Of a stretch of 25,416 nucleotides of DNA, positions 14,922 through 23,346 are shown one piece after another. Location: NCBI GenBank assembly GCA_020846575.1, contig JADLDQ010000102.1:1-25416 (forward strand), read 5' to 3'. Position 1 is the stretch's first letter. Each line of letters opens with the position of its first letter. The position numbers and the translations under genes are program-made. This DNA is from Burkholderiales bacterium (GTDB lineage Bacteria > Pseudomonadota > Gammaproteobacteria > Burkholderiales > SG8-39). The notes beneath the pieces were generated by a model. It saw only the letters and a program-made list of their open reading frames with translations. It did not search any database and was not told the DNA's origin.

Positions 14922-16476
14922 AGGTCTTGTCCGCATCGTGATGAGACCGGAAGTAGCTCTTCCTGCGTTTCAGGGGCGCCCACGGGCCCATGCCGGCGAA
15001 CCCCGCCAGGCCACGCTCGGTGTAGGGACTGATGTCCGCCGCCTCGCGCTTGGTGGTGGGTATGACGAAGCGCTCGTTGTAGAACGCGAGCGACACGCCG
15101 CGAACGATTCCCTTCGCATCGTCCTCCGAGATCCCCGCTTTCGCGAGCACCTCCACGTCCGGCTTGCCCTCCACCCGGATGCTTCTCTGGTAGTGCCTCA
15201 CCGCAAGCTGCCGGCGCAGCGACTTCCTGACTTCCTCCTCGTTGCCGGCGGCGAACAGGCTGGCGAGGTACTTCATGGGCACGCGCAGCTTGTCGAGTTC
15301 GTCCAGACCCAGCAGCACACCCTTCGACTTCTCCATGTCGAACACGTCGGTGTCGCTGGGCGAATTCTTCCCCGCGCTGGTCACCAGGGGGCCGAGCGGC
15401 GGGATGTAGAACAGCATCGGCAGCGTCCTGAACTCCGGGTGCAGCGGCAGCGCCAGCTCCCACTTCTTGACCAGCTTGTACACCGGGGAGCGCTGCGCCG
15501 CGTCGATCCAGTCGTCGCCCAGCCCCTCCTTCTTCGCGGCGGCGATGACCTCGGGATCGAACGGATCGAGGATGATGCTTCTGTGCGCGCTCACCAGGTC
15601 GCGATCGTCGGCGAGCGCGGCCTCCTGTACCCGGTCCAGGTCATACAGGATCACGCCGAAGGAGCGGATCTTGCCCACACAGGAGTGGAAGCACACCGGC
15701 GGCAGGCCGGTTTCCACGCGCGGGAAGCACAGGATGCACTTCTCCATCTTCGCGCTGGACCAGTTGTAGTACGGTTTCTTGTAGGGGCAGCTCGAGACGC
15801 AGTAGCGCCAGTTGCGGCACCGGTTCTGGTCGATGAGGACGATACCGTCCTCCTCGCGCTTGTACGCCGCGCCGGATGGGCACGAACCGACGCACCCGGG
15901 ATTGATGCAGTGGTTGCAGATGCGCGGCAGGTAGAAGTAGAACACGTCGCGCAGCCTCAGGTAGGCCTCGTGCTCCTCCTTGCTCATCCCCTTGAAGTTG
16001 ATGTCCTGCTTGCCCGTCACGTGCGCGCCGCCGGCGTTGTCCTCCCAGTTCACGCCCCAGGTGATGGGAATGTCCTCCTGCTCCGTGACCATGGACTTTG
16101 GCCGCGCCACGGGCTGCTGCGCCAGCGACTCGCGCGTGTGCAGATCGTCGTAGCTGAACGTGTACACGTCGCCGCCGTAGTAGTCCCCCATCTCGGGCAT
16201 GTGCGGGTTGAAGAACAGATTCATCAACCGGTACGCCTTGCCGCCGTAGCGCAGTTCGAGCTTCTCGCCCTTGCGCACCCAGCCGCCCTTCCAAAGATCC
16301 TGGTTTTCCCAGCGCTTGGGATAGCCGATACCCGGCTTGGTCTCGACGTTGTTCCACCACATGTACTCGGCGCCTTCCCGGTTCGTCCATACGTTCTTGC
16401 AGGCGACCGTACAGGTGTTGCAGCCGATGCACTTCTCCAGGTTGAACGTCATGCTGTATTGCGCTTTCACCCTCAT
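14914..16476 (-). CDS. narH: Respiratory nitrate reductase beta subunit (iron-sulfur)
   Basis: NarH carries four iron-sulfur clusters that wire NarI to NarG. At 520 aa it is close to the E. coli length of about 512. The four Cys groups are visible: Cys16/19/22/26; Cys187/190/195/199; Cys220 with Trp223 then Cys226/230; and Cys247/250/262/266. The Trp in place of a Cys (CRNWRYC) is the known signature of the 3Fe-4S cluster in NarH. The ATG at 16476 has AAGGGG upstream and lies 49 bp after narG. The domain between groups one and two, including NPHMPEMGDYYGGDVYTFSYDDL, is the normal NarH insertion. Confidence 0.97.
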   Translation of the reverse strand: MRVKAQYSMTFNLEKCIGCNTCTVACKNVWTNREGAEYMWWNNVETKPGIGYPKRWENQDLWKGGWVRKGEKLELRYGGKAYRLMNLFFNPHMPEMGDYYGGDVYTFSYDDLHTRESLAQQPVARPKSMVTEQEDIPITWGVNWEDNAGGAHVTGKQDINFKGMSKEEHEAYLRLRDVFYFYLPRICNHCINPGCVGSCPSGAAYKREEDGIVLIDQNRCRNWRYCVSSCPYKKPYYNWSSAKMEKCILCFPRVETGLPPVCFHSCVGKIRSFGVILYDLDRVQEAALADDRDLVSAHRSIILDPFDPEVIAAAKKEGLGDDWIDAAQRSPVYKLVKKWELALPLHPEFRTLPMLFYIPPLGPLVTSAGKNSPSDTDVFDMEKSKGVLLGLDELDKLRVPMKYLASLFAAGNEEEVRKSLRRQLAVRHYQRSIRVEGKPDVEVLAKAGISEDDAKGIVRGVSLAFYNERFVIPTTKREAADISPYTERGLAGFAGMGPWAPLKRRKSYFRSHHDADKTYE

Positions 16477-16525
16477 GAGTGACCCCTTCTCGTGTTGACC
16501 GGTAGAGCTTGCCCGCGCCGAAGAG

Positions 16526-19500
16526 CTATTCCTGCGGCAGCAGGTGAAGCTCCTGCTCCTGATAGACGACGCCCTTGCCGGGCGCGAGGGGCATCTTGCG
16601 GATAAGCACCCCGTGATCCCTTTCCGAGGGGCTGGTTCCCCAGTAGTTGATGTAGTAGCTGAACTGCGCGTAGCCGCCGATCATGGTGTGCGGATTCATG
16701 AGAATGCGGGTGGTCGCGTTGTTGTTTCCGCCGCGCAGGTCGGAGGCGTTGCGCTTCTTGGCGAGCGGCGAGAACGGCACGTTGATATGGCGTTCGACCT
16801 GGTGGTAGGTGATCGCCATGTCTCTGGGCACCTGGTGGCTGACCACGGCGCGCACGACCTCGATGCCGTTCTCGCAGTACATCTCGACCCAGTCGTTGTC
16901 CACGACTTCTATTTCCCGGGCGTCGTCCGGGTTGAGCCAGACGGTGGGACCGCCCCGCGACATGTGCATCATCGGCCAGTGGTCGCGGAACGAGCTGTGG
17001 ATCTGCCACTTGCCGTGCGGCGTGATGAAGCGGAATACCTTGGACTTCGATTCCGCCTTGGCGAGATTGATGTCCCCGATGGCCGCCATGTCGAGCGGCG
17101 GCTTGTTGGTCGGCAGACCCTCGCCCAGTTCGCGGATCGCCTGGTGATCGTAGTAGATCTCCTGCCGGCCCGAGAGCGTATGCCAGGGCTTGAGCCGCTC
17201 GACGTTCATGGTCCAGGGTCCGAACGTTCTCGCCTTGCCGCCCTTGTCGTTCAGGATGGCGCTCCACTGGGGCGTGGTGTGGATTCTCCTCGGCTGCGAG
17301 ATGATGTCCTTGTAGTGAACCTTGTTGTTCTTCACCTCTTCGACCAGGTCGGCCATCGGCAGGCCGACTTTCTTCTCCATTTCCTTGAAGAACAGCCACG
17401 ACAGCCGTCCGTTGAGTTCCGGAGAGATCTGCAGAATCAGCTCGCACGCCTGCTGCGGTTTCTCGAAGTACACGCGATCGTTCTTCACGTCGAGTACGTC
17501 GTTGTGCTTCAGTTCCTCCTCGACGATCGGCGTCAGATCCGTGTACTGGCCCTTGGCGCCGTAGCCCTTGGCCTGGCTGACCAGGGGGCCGAGCGAAACC
17601 ATCTTGTCATAGACCTTCGTGTAGTCCCTTTCCACGACGGCGACGTTCGGGAAGGTCTTTCCGGGCACGGGTTCGGTATCGCCCTTGCGCCAGTCCTTCA
17701 CGATGCCCAGGGGCTGCGCCAGCTGGTCGGCGCTGTCCATCCACAGCGCGTTCATCACCACTTCCTTCACCGGCCGGGGGAAGTGCTTCTGCGCCAGCTC
17801 CGAGAACTTCTTCGCCAGCATCCTGAACGCGTCCCAGTCGTGCTTCGCCTCCCAGGGCGGTTCCGTCGCCGGGGTCAGCGGATGCACGAAGGTGTGCATG
17901 TCGCCGAAGGTGACGTCGTACTTCTCGTACCAGAACGCCGCCGGCAGCACCACGTCGGCATAGTTCGCCGTCGAATCCATGCGGAAGTTCAGATTGACCA
18001 GCAGGTCGAGCTTGCCCATGGGCGAGGGTTCGCGCCACTGGATCTCCTTGACCTTGCCCTTCGCCGGCTCGTTATCCCAGAGCGCGTTATGGTGCGTGCC
18101 GAGAAAGTGCTTCAGCGTCAGTTCGTGTCCCCTCATGCTGGTGCCGATCAGGTTACCGCGGTACACCGTCAGCACCTTGAGCTGGTTCTCCTTCGCATCC
18201 ACGTCGTTGATGGCGAAGTTGAGCCGTCCCTCCTTCACCTGGCGCACCACCCACTCCTTCACCTCGGCGTCGGTCTTGCACCCGGCCTTGACCGCGTCCT
18301 CGTACACCGTGATCGGGTTCTTCTTGTCGAGCTGGGGGAAGAACGGCAGCCACCCGGAGCGGATCGCCAGCGCATTGAGGTCGGCGGCGTGGTTGTACTC
18401 GGGAAGCTTCTTGGCGCCCGCGGCCCATTGCGTGTCGAGCTGCATCGAGTCGTAGCGCCATTGGCCGGTGTGGAAGTACCACAGCGAGGTGGTGTTCATC
18501 AGGCGCGGCGGCCGCTGCCAGTCGAGCGCGCCGCTCAGGTTCACGAACGCCGCGTTGAGACGCGTGGCCTGCGTGCCGACATAGTGGTTGAAGTTGCCGC
18601 CGTTCACGCCGTTGCACCCGCACAGCGCCAGCATCACCGCCTGGCTGCGGTAGTACATCGAAGCGCCGTGGTAGAAGTGCTGCACGCCCGGCCCGGTGAT
18701 GAAAAGCGACTTTCCTTTCGTCTTCTCGGCGTTCTCCGCGAACTCCCGGCCCACCTGTATGGCGAGGTTCCTGCTGACGCCGGTCTGCGACTCCTGCCAG
18801 GCCGGCGTGTAGGGTTTCGGGTCGTCGTAGGAGGTCGGATAGTCGCCCCTCAGGCCGCGCGCGACGCCGGCCTGCGCCATCAGCAGGTCGAACGCGGTGG
18901 TGACGAGGTATTCCTTGTTCTTGCCCTTGATCTTCCTTGCCGGAACCTCGCGCAGGAGTTCCTGCGCGGCCTGTCCTTCTCCCTTGGTCTTGCCGATCTT
19001 GATGCTGAAGGTGTTGGTGAAATCGCTGAAGGACACCATGGCCCGTCCCGCTTCCTCGGGAAGCAGCGTGAGCAGCGGGTCGAAGTCCTCCTTGGTGACC
19101 GCGTTCTTGAGCTGCAGGTTCCAGTTACCCGTGGGTTCCTTCTCCCAGCGGAAGCCGACCGAGCCCGTGGGAACGTGCAGCTTCCCCTGGCGGTCGGTCA
19201 TGATCAGCTTCCAGTCCGCGTTCTCTTCTTCGGCGTACTCGGCGATGTCCGAAGCCCGCAGGAAACGTCCCATCTGGTACTTGTCGCCGTCGCGTTCCAG
19301 CAGCACGAGAAACGGCAGATTGGTGTATTGCTTCACGTAGCCGGTGAAGTAGGGCGTCTCCCGGTCCGCGTAGAATTCCTTCAGGATGACGTGAATGCAG
19401 GCCATCAGATAGGCGCCGTCGCTGCCCGGGACCAGCGGGACCCAGGTGTCCGCGTACTTGCTCACGTCCGAGTAGTTCGGCGAGAGCACCACCACCTTCG

Positions 19501-20275
19501 TTCCCCGGTATTTCGCCTCGGGCAGGAAGTGGCAGTCCGCGGTGCGCGTCATGTTGATGTTGGATCCGGCGACCACCCAGTAGGTGCCCTGGTACCAGTC
19601 GGAACTCTCGCAGTTCTCCGTCTGGTCGCCGAACATCGAGGCCGACACGTGCGGCAGGTCGTGGTACCACTCGTAGTAGCTGCAGTAGATACCGCCGATC
19701 AGGTTGTTGTAGCGGTGGCCCGAAATGAAGCTGAGCAGGCTCATCGCGGGAATCGGCGAGAAGTTGGCGATATGGTCGGCGCCGTATTTCTTGATGGTGT
19801 AGATCTGGGCGCCGGCGGCCAGCTCGACCGCCTCGTCCCAGGTGACCCGCTTCCAGCCCGCCTTGCCGCGGGCCGACTTGTATTGCTGCGCCTTCGCTTC
19901 GTCTTCTACGATGTTGCCCCAGGCCTCGACCGGATCCCGGCCCTTGCTGCGTTCGGCCGCATAGAAGTCCCACAGCACCTTGCGCACATACGGGTACTTC
20001 GGGCGCAACGGGCTGTACGGATACCAGGAGGCGGTCGCGCCGCGCTGGCAGCCGCGGGGTTCGACGTTCGGGATATCGGGATCGATCTGGGGGTAGTCGG
20101 TCTTTTGCAGCTCCCAGCAGATCAATCCGTCCTTGACGAACACTTCCCAGCTGCAGGCCATCGAGCAGTTCACCCCATGGCTCGTGCGCACGGAGTAGTC
20201 ATAGGACCAGCGGTTGCGGTAGAAGTCCTCCCAGGATCGGGAATCTTCGGTGAAGTCGAACCATCTGCTGTTCAT
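16526..20275 (-). CDS. narG: Respiratory nitrate reductase alpha subunit (molybdenum)
   Basis: NarG holds the bis-MGD molybdenum site that reduces nitrate to nitrite on the cytoplasmic face, plus the FS0 cluster. The 1249-aa protein matches the family length. The FS0 ligands follow the NarG pattern: His33, Cys37, Cys41 and Cys76 (HGVNCSMAC then EPRGCQRG). The molybdenum ligand Asp is conserved at 206 in YHDLP; the neighbouring YDWY of E. coli is YEWY here. No twin-arginine signal is present, so the enzyme is the inward-facing membrane-bound Nar type. The C-terminal cofactor-binding domain (LSGRQEIYYDHQ, then HGKWQIHSSFRD) is complete. The start ATG at 20275, with GAGGGGG upstream, overlaps the cytochrome stop by four bases. 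Confidence 0.98.
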   Translation of the reverse strand: MNSRWFDFTEDSRSWEDFYRNRWSYDYSVRTSHGVNCSMACSWEVFVKDGLICWELQKTDYPQIDPDIPNVEPRGCQRGATASWYPYSPLRPKYPYVRKVLWDFYAAERSKGRDPVEAWGNIVEDEAKAQQYKSARGKAGWKRVTWDEAVELAAGAQIYTIKKYGADHIANFSPIPAMSLLSFISGHRYNNLIGGIYCSYYEWYHDLPHVSASMFGDQTENCESSDWYQGTYWVVAGSNINMTRTADCHFLPEAKYRGTKVVVLSPNYSDVSKYADTWVPLVPGSDGAYLMACIHVILKEFYADRETPYFTGYVKQYTNLPFLVLLERDGDKYQMGRFLRASDIAEYAEEENADWKLIMTDRQGKLHVPTGSVGFRWEKEPTGNWNLQLKNAVTKEDFDPLLTLLPEEAGRAMVSFSDFTNTFSIKIGKTKGEGQAAQELLREVPARKIKGKNKEYLVTTAFDLLMAQAGVARGLRGDYPTSYDDPKPYTPAWQESQTGVSRNLAIQVGREFAENAEKTKGKSLFITGPGVQHFYHGASMYYRSQAVMLALCGCNGVNGGNFNHYVGTQATRLNAAFVNLSGALDWQRPPRLMNTTSLWYFHTGQWRYDSMQLDTQWAAGAKKLPEYNHAADLNALAIRSGWLPFFPQLDKKNPITVYEDAVKAGCKTDAEVKEWVVRQVKEGRLNFAINDVDAKENQLKVLTVYRGNLIGTSMRGHELTLKHFLGTHHNALWDNEPAKGKVKEIQWREPSPMGKLDLLVNLNFRMDSTANYADVVLPAAFWYEKYDVTFGDMHTFVHPLTPATEPPWEAKHDWDAFRMLAKKFSELAQKHFPRPVKEVVMNALWMDSADQLAQPLGIVKDWRKGDTEPVPGKTFPNVAVVERDYTKVYDKMVSLGPLVSQAKGYGAKGQYTDLTPIVEEELKHNDVLDVKNDRVYFEKPQQACELILQISPELNGRLSWLFFKEMEKKVGLPMADLVEEVKNNKVHYKDIISQPRRIHTTPQWSAILNDKGGKARTFGPWTMNVERLKPWHTLSGRQEIYYDHQAIRELGEGLPTNKPPLDMAAIGDINLAKAESKSKVFRFITPHGKWQIHSSFRDHWPMMHMSRGGPTVWLNPDDAREIEVVDNDWVEMYCENGIEVVRAVVSHQVPRDMAITYHQVERHINVPFSPLAKKRNASDLRGGNNNATTRILMNPHTMIGGYAQFSYYINYWGTSPSERDHGVLIRKMPLAPGKGVVYQEQELHLLPQE

Positions 20276-20772
20276 GCTGCCCCCTCATGGACTTTCTTGT
20301 TTCCCGCGACCAGACCGATCAAGGTGAGCACGAGCATCGCCGCCAGGCTGAGCACCAGGGTCGGTACGAATTCCTGGGGCGTGCCGGCCGGCGCCGGCTG
20401 GGCCCCCTTGAAGAAGGCGAGCACAGCGGCGATCTGCGGTGGCGACAGGTCCGCCCGCGGCATCGGAACGCCGTATTCCTTGAGCAGCGCCGCCGCGTCG
20501 GGATCCTCCTTCAACATGCGTTCGGGATCGCCGATCAGGCGCGTGAGCCAGTCCTCGCTGCGGCGTTCACTCACGCCCTTCAGGTCCGGCCCGACGAGAC
20601 GCCCGCCTCCGATCGTGTGGCAGGCCACGCAGTGCTGCCGGAAAAGGACCGCGCCCTCGCGGGCCGCCGCATCCGCCTGCGCCAGCGCCGGCGACGAGGA
20701 TGCGACCAAGCATCCCGCGGCCGCGACCAGCGCGCCCAGGTTGGTGCGCATTGCAGAACGTCGAGTCTTCAT
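20272..20772 (-). CDS. NarC-like class I cytochrome c with C-terminal membrane tail
   Basis: The 166-aa protein has a signal peptide (about 1-32, ending ALAQA), a mono-haem class I cytochrome c domain with CVACH (Cys48, Cys51, His52) and a likely axial Met104 in GVPMP. A C-terminal membrane helix follows at about 136-157, before a short basic tail, so the haem domain should face the periplasm and be tethered. The start at 20772 has GGAGAGG eight bases upstream, and the stop overlaps narG by four bases (ATGA). Thermus nar operons begin with a cytochrome gene, narC, in a similar place; that one is a di-haem protein, so equivalence is unproven. An electron-transfer partner of the nitrate reductase is the obvious inference. 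Confidence 0.88.
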   Translation of the reverse strand: MKTRRSAMRTNLGALVAAAGCLVASSSPALAQADAAAREGAVLFRQHCVACHTIGGGRLVGPDLKGVSERRSEDWLTRLIGDPERMLKEDPDAAALLKEYGVPMPRADLSPPQIAAVLAFFKGAQPAPAGTPQEFVPTLVLSLAAMLVLTLIGLVAGNKKVHEGAA

Positions 20773-20843
20773 TTTGACAACCTCTCCAGGGTATCGAGTG
20801 TCCCGTGCTTGACGGTGTTGGCGAAAATCCGTGGTTTCAGCAT
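20769..20843 (-). CDS. Possible 24-aa peptide bridging narK and the cytochrome gene
   Basis: An ATG at 20843 overlaps the narK stop (ATGCTGA), and the frame runs to a TGA at 20769-20771 that overlaps the cytochrome start (ATGA). It therefore fills the whole gap between the two genes. The peptide begins MLKPRIFANTV, ends DTLERLSK, and is protein-like and amphipathic. Third-position GC is about 70 percent, lower than in the neighbours. No strong ribosome binding site precedes it, so it would depend on coupling from narK. A chance ORF of this length is not unlikely in GC-rich DNA. Confidence 0.3.
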   Translation of the reverse strand: MLKPRIFANTVKHGTLDTLERLSK

Positions 20844-22273
20844 CGCATCTGCGCCCGCTTGCGGGTGTAGCAGCGCCAGGTCGCGGCGATGCACGTGAGA
20901 TAGAAGACGATGAAGCAGTACAGCGCGCCCTCGGGCCCGCCGGTCACGGAGATCGACGTGCCGAAGCTCTTGGGAATGAAGAAGCCGCCGAAGGCGCCGA
21001 TCGCCGAAGCGAATCCGAGCACTGCGGCGGCCTCCTTGCCGGCTTCCCTGACCGCCTGTTCCCGCGCTTCCGTGCTGCGGTCTTGCGCCTCGCGCACGCG
21101 CTCGGTGAGGAATATCACCGGGATCATCCGGAACGTGGAGCCGTTCCCGATGCCGGCGGCGAGGAACAGCAGCGCGAACATGGCCAGAAAGCCGTCGAAG
21201 TCGCCCTGGACGGGTCCCCACGGCAGGGCGAGCGGCCCGGCCTCCTTGGGCAGGAAATACAGCGCACCCGCCGCAGCGAACGCCATGACGGCGAAGGCCC
21301 AGAAAGTGACCGGTGCGCCGCCCAGTCTGTCCGCAAGCCAGCCGCCGAACGGACGCGCGAGCGCCCCGGCCAGCGGGCCGAGAAACGCGAAGGAAAGCGC
21401 GTCGACCTGCGCAAACTGCGACCCGGCGAGCAGGGGGAAGGCCGCCGAGTACCCGATGAACGAACCGAAAGTCCCGAGGTAGAGCCAGCACATCAGCCAG
21501 TTGTGTTTGCGCCGGAAGATCACCGCCTGTTCCGGAAAGGACGCCCGGGCGCCTGCGATGTCGTTCATGCCGTACCAGGCCGCGACCGCCGAGGCGACGA
21601 TGAACGGCACCCAGATGAACCCTGCGTTCTGGAGCCACAGGCGACTCCCATCCGCGGCCCGGATCTGCGGCTCGCCTCCCAGCGCTCCGAAGATGCCGGC
21701 GGTCACCGCCAGAGGCACCGCCAGTTGGGCGAGCGAAACGCCCAGGTTGCCGAACCCGGCGTTCAGACCGAGCGCCGAGCCCTTGCGCTCGGGGGGGAAG
21801 AAGAAGCTGATGTTCGCCATGCTCGAGGCGAAGTTGGCGCCGCCCAGGCCGCAAAGAAGCGCGAGGAGCATGAACATCGGGTACGTGGTATTCGGATCCT
21901 GGAGCGCGAAGCCGATGGCGAGCGCGGGCACGAGCAGGGTGATCGTCGATATCGCGGTCCACTTGCGCCCGCCGAAAACAGGCACCATGAACGAATAGAA
22001 AACGCGCAGCGCCCCGCCGCTCAGACCGGGAAGCGCCGCCAGCCAGAACAGCTGGTTGGTGGAGAACTTGAAGCCGATGCCAGGCAGGCTGACCACCAGG
22101 ACGCTCCACACCATCCACACGGCGTGCTCGAGGAGCAGGGCCGGAATCGAGATCCACAGGTTGAGTCTGGCGATTGCCTTGCCCTCGCGCACCCAGAATG
22201 CCCTGTCCTCGGGCATCCAGACGTGCAGCACGCTGCCGAGTCTCGCCCTGGTCGAAGCGGCCTGCGTGCCCAT
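20837..22273 (-). CDS. narK: Nitrate/nitrite transporter, NarK type
   Basis: This is a major facilitator transporter of the nitrate-nitrite porter family that brings in nitrate and exports nitrite. The 478-aa protein has twelve membrane segments and aligns closely with E. coli NarK along its length (N-terminal PEDRAFW, then LNLWISIPALLLEHAVWMVWS). The substrate Arg pair is present: Arg90 in ALRVFYSF and Arg307 in ALARPFGG, equivalent to Arg89 and Arg305. Both nitrate signature motifs are seen (GLNAGFGNLGVS and GFASAIGAFGGFFIPKSFG). An insert of about 15 charged residues (TEAREQAVREAGKE) precedes the second motif, as in NarK2-type antiporters. The ATG at 22273 has GGGAG upstream. It is the only nar transporter in the window. 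Confidence 0.96.
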   Translation of the reverse strand: MGTQAASTRARLGSVLHVWMPEDRAFWVREGKAIARLNLWISIPALLLEHAVWMVWSVLVVSLPGIGFKFSTNQLFWLAALPGLSGGALRVFYSFMVPVFGGRKWTAISTITLLVPALAIGFALQDPNTTYPMFMLLALLCGLGGANFASSMANISFFFPPERKGSALGLNAGFGNLGVSLAQLAVPLAVTAGIFGALGGEPQIRAADGSRLWLQNAGFIWVPFIVASAVAAWYGMNDIAGARASFPEQAVIFRRKHNWLMCWLYLGTFGSFIGYSAAFPLLAGSQFAQVDALSFAFLGPLAGALARPFGGWLADRLGGAPVTFWAFAVMAFAAAGALYFLPKEAGPLALPWGPVQGDFDGFLAMFALLFLAAGIGNGSTFRMIPVIFLTERVREAQDRSTEAREQAVREAGKEAAAVLGFASAIGAFGGFFIPKSFGTSISVTGGPEGALYCFIVFYLTCIAATWRCYTRKRAQMRC

Positions 22274-22530
22274 GCTTCGCTCCCGCTGGCCGCGGCGCTC
22301 GCCTTGCGCGGCCGGTTCGTGGCGGTGCCACGCCTTTACTCGCCCGTGAGCCTAAGGGCGGCAGGGAGCGGGTGCCATTCGTCATGCGGAGGGGTACGCG
22401 AGCGCGTTAGAACGATCCGGCCGGATCAGGATCCGCCGATCGGACTAGTTCTTCCGGCGGATGGTGAGCCGGGCCGGTCGGGCGCGCCCGGGCCGCCGAG
22501 CCTGGCACGGCGCCGGCCCTGCGGGCTGGG
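22274..22530 (-). promoter_or_regulatory. Probable narK operon promoter region
   Basis: This 257-bp gap between narL and narK should hold the start of the structural operon. Three signals are visible: AGGGGTA at 22390-22396, which on the minus strand is TACCCCT and fits the NarL heptamer consensus; a perfect 14-bp palindrome GATCCGGCCGGATC (22414-22427); and an 8-bp inverted repeat ATCCGCCG/CGGCGGAT (22431-22438 with 22455-22462). I found no canonical FNR/Anr box (TTGAT-N4-ATCAA). One heptamer can occur by chance, so the assignment is tentative. Confidence 0.4.
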
Positions 22531-23190
22531 TCACTCCCCTTTGTCGGCGATTCCGCGCTCGACGGCGTAGACCGCCGCCTGCACCCGGCTGGTGAGCTTG
22601 AGCTTGCGCAGGATGTTCTGAACGTGGATCTTGACGGTGCTCTCGGCAAGCTTCAGATCGCGCGCGATCTCCTTGGTGCTGCCGCCGCGCGCGAGCAGCG
22701 CCAGGATCTCGCGCTCGCGCGGGCTGATCCTGTCCCTGTCGTCGACCTCCGAGACCTCGCGCGCGCCACGCTGCAGTCCCTGCACCAGCTTGCTCGTCAT
22801 CTGCGGCGACATCACCGCCTCGCCGCGAGCCGCGCGCCGGATCGCGTCCACCAGGAAATCCGCATCGATGTTCTTGAGAAGATAGCCGTGTGCCCCGGCT
22901 CTGAGCGTCTCGACCAGGTCATCCGCGTCTTCCGACACCGTCAGCATCAGCACGCGCGCCCCGGGCACTTCTTCGGCCAGCATCTGCACTGCTTCGCGGC
23001 CCGAGATCCCCGGCATGTTGAGATCGAGCAGCACCACGTCGGGCTTCAGCTCGGCGGCGCGTTTCAGGCCCTCCAGCGCGTCCGCGGCCTCTCCAACCAC
23101 TTGCAGATCGGACTGTCGCGCCAGCAGCGCCTTGACGCCGCTGCGGAACAGATTGTGATCGTCGATGAGAAAGATGCGCAGTCCGCTCAT
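22531..23190 (-). CDS. narL: Nitrate/nitrite response regulator
   Basis: NarL is the DNA-binding partner of NarX. The 219-aa protein has a receiver domain with Asp10/Asp11, phosphorylated Asp56 (LLDLNMPG), Thr84 and Lys106 (YLLKN). A LuxR-type helix-turn-helix at about 150-212 follows, with STKEIARDLKLAESTVKIHVQNILRKL cut by the usual turn, and the SRVQAAVYAVERG end typical of NarL. The ATG at 23190 matches the family start, but it has no ribosome binding site; a GTG at 23229 with AAGAG upstream would add 13 residues and is a real alternative. It lies downstream of narX on the same strand. Confidence 0.94.
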   Translation of the reverse strand: MSGLRIFLIDDHNLFRSGVKALLARQSDLQVVGEAADALEGLKRAAELKPDVVLLDLNMPGISGREAVQMLAEEVPGARVLMLTVSEDADDLVETLRAGAHGYLLKNIDADFLVDAIRRAARGEAVMSPQMTSKLVQGLQRGAREVSEVDDRDRISPREREILALLARGGSTKEIARDLKLAESTVKIHVQNILRKLKLTSRVQAAVYAVERGIADKGE

Positions 23191-23256
23191 TGGAGTATCG
23201 AGAAACGGGTGGCAAGCGGTTGAAGACACACGTGCTCTTGCACCGGATCGGCTTCT

Positions 23257-23346
23257 TCAGTGCGCCCCGTGGCCTGCGGCCGGGCGTGTTGCTTCCCTGA
23301 CGCTTCGCGCCGGGGATTCGCGCCCGGAGCGGACCTTCGCGCTCAT
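23257..23346 (-). CDS. Tandem small ORF 2 (29 aa) between narX and narL
   Basis: The ORF starts at 23346 in an ATGA overlap with the preceding small ORF and encodes an Arg/Ala/Pro-rich 29-aa peptide starting MSAKVRSGRESPARS. It comes from the second copy of a 59-bp duplication, so its start is related to that of small ORF 1. It ends 66 bases before the narL ATG at 23190. No family is recognised, and expression is unproven. Confidence 0.25.
   Translation of the reverse strand: MSAKVRSGRESPARSVREATRPAAGHGAH

Noticed and set aside
16544..20812. Plus-strand open frame of 1422 codons opposite narG
   Set aside because: It is the antisense shadow of narG, caused by high third-position GC. The translation has no recognisable domain and is overloaded with Arg, His, Val and Leu.
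22414..22427. FNR/Anr binding site ahead of narK
   Set aside because: The palindrome GATCCGGCCGGATC has the wrong half-sites and spacing for TTGAT-N4-ATCAA.
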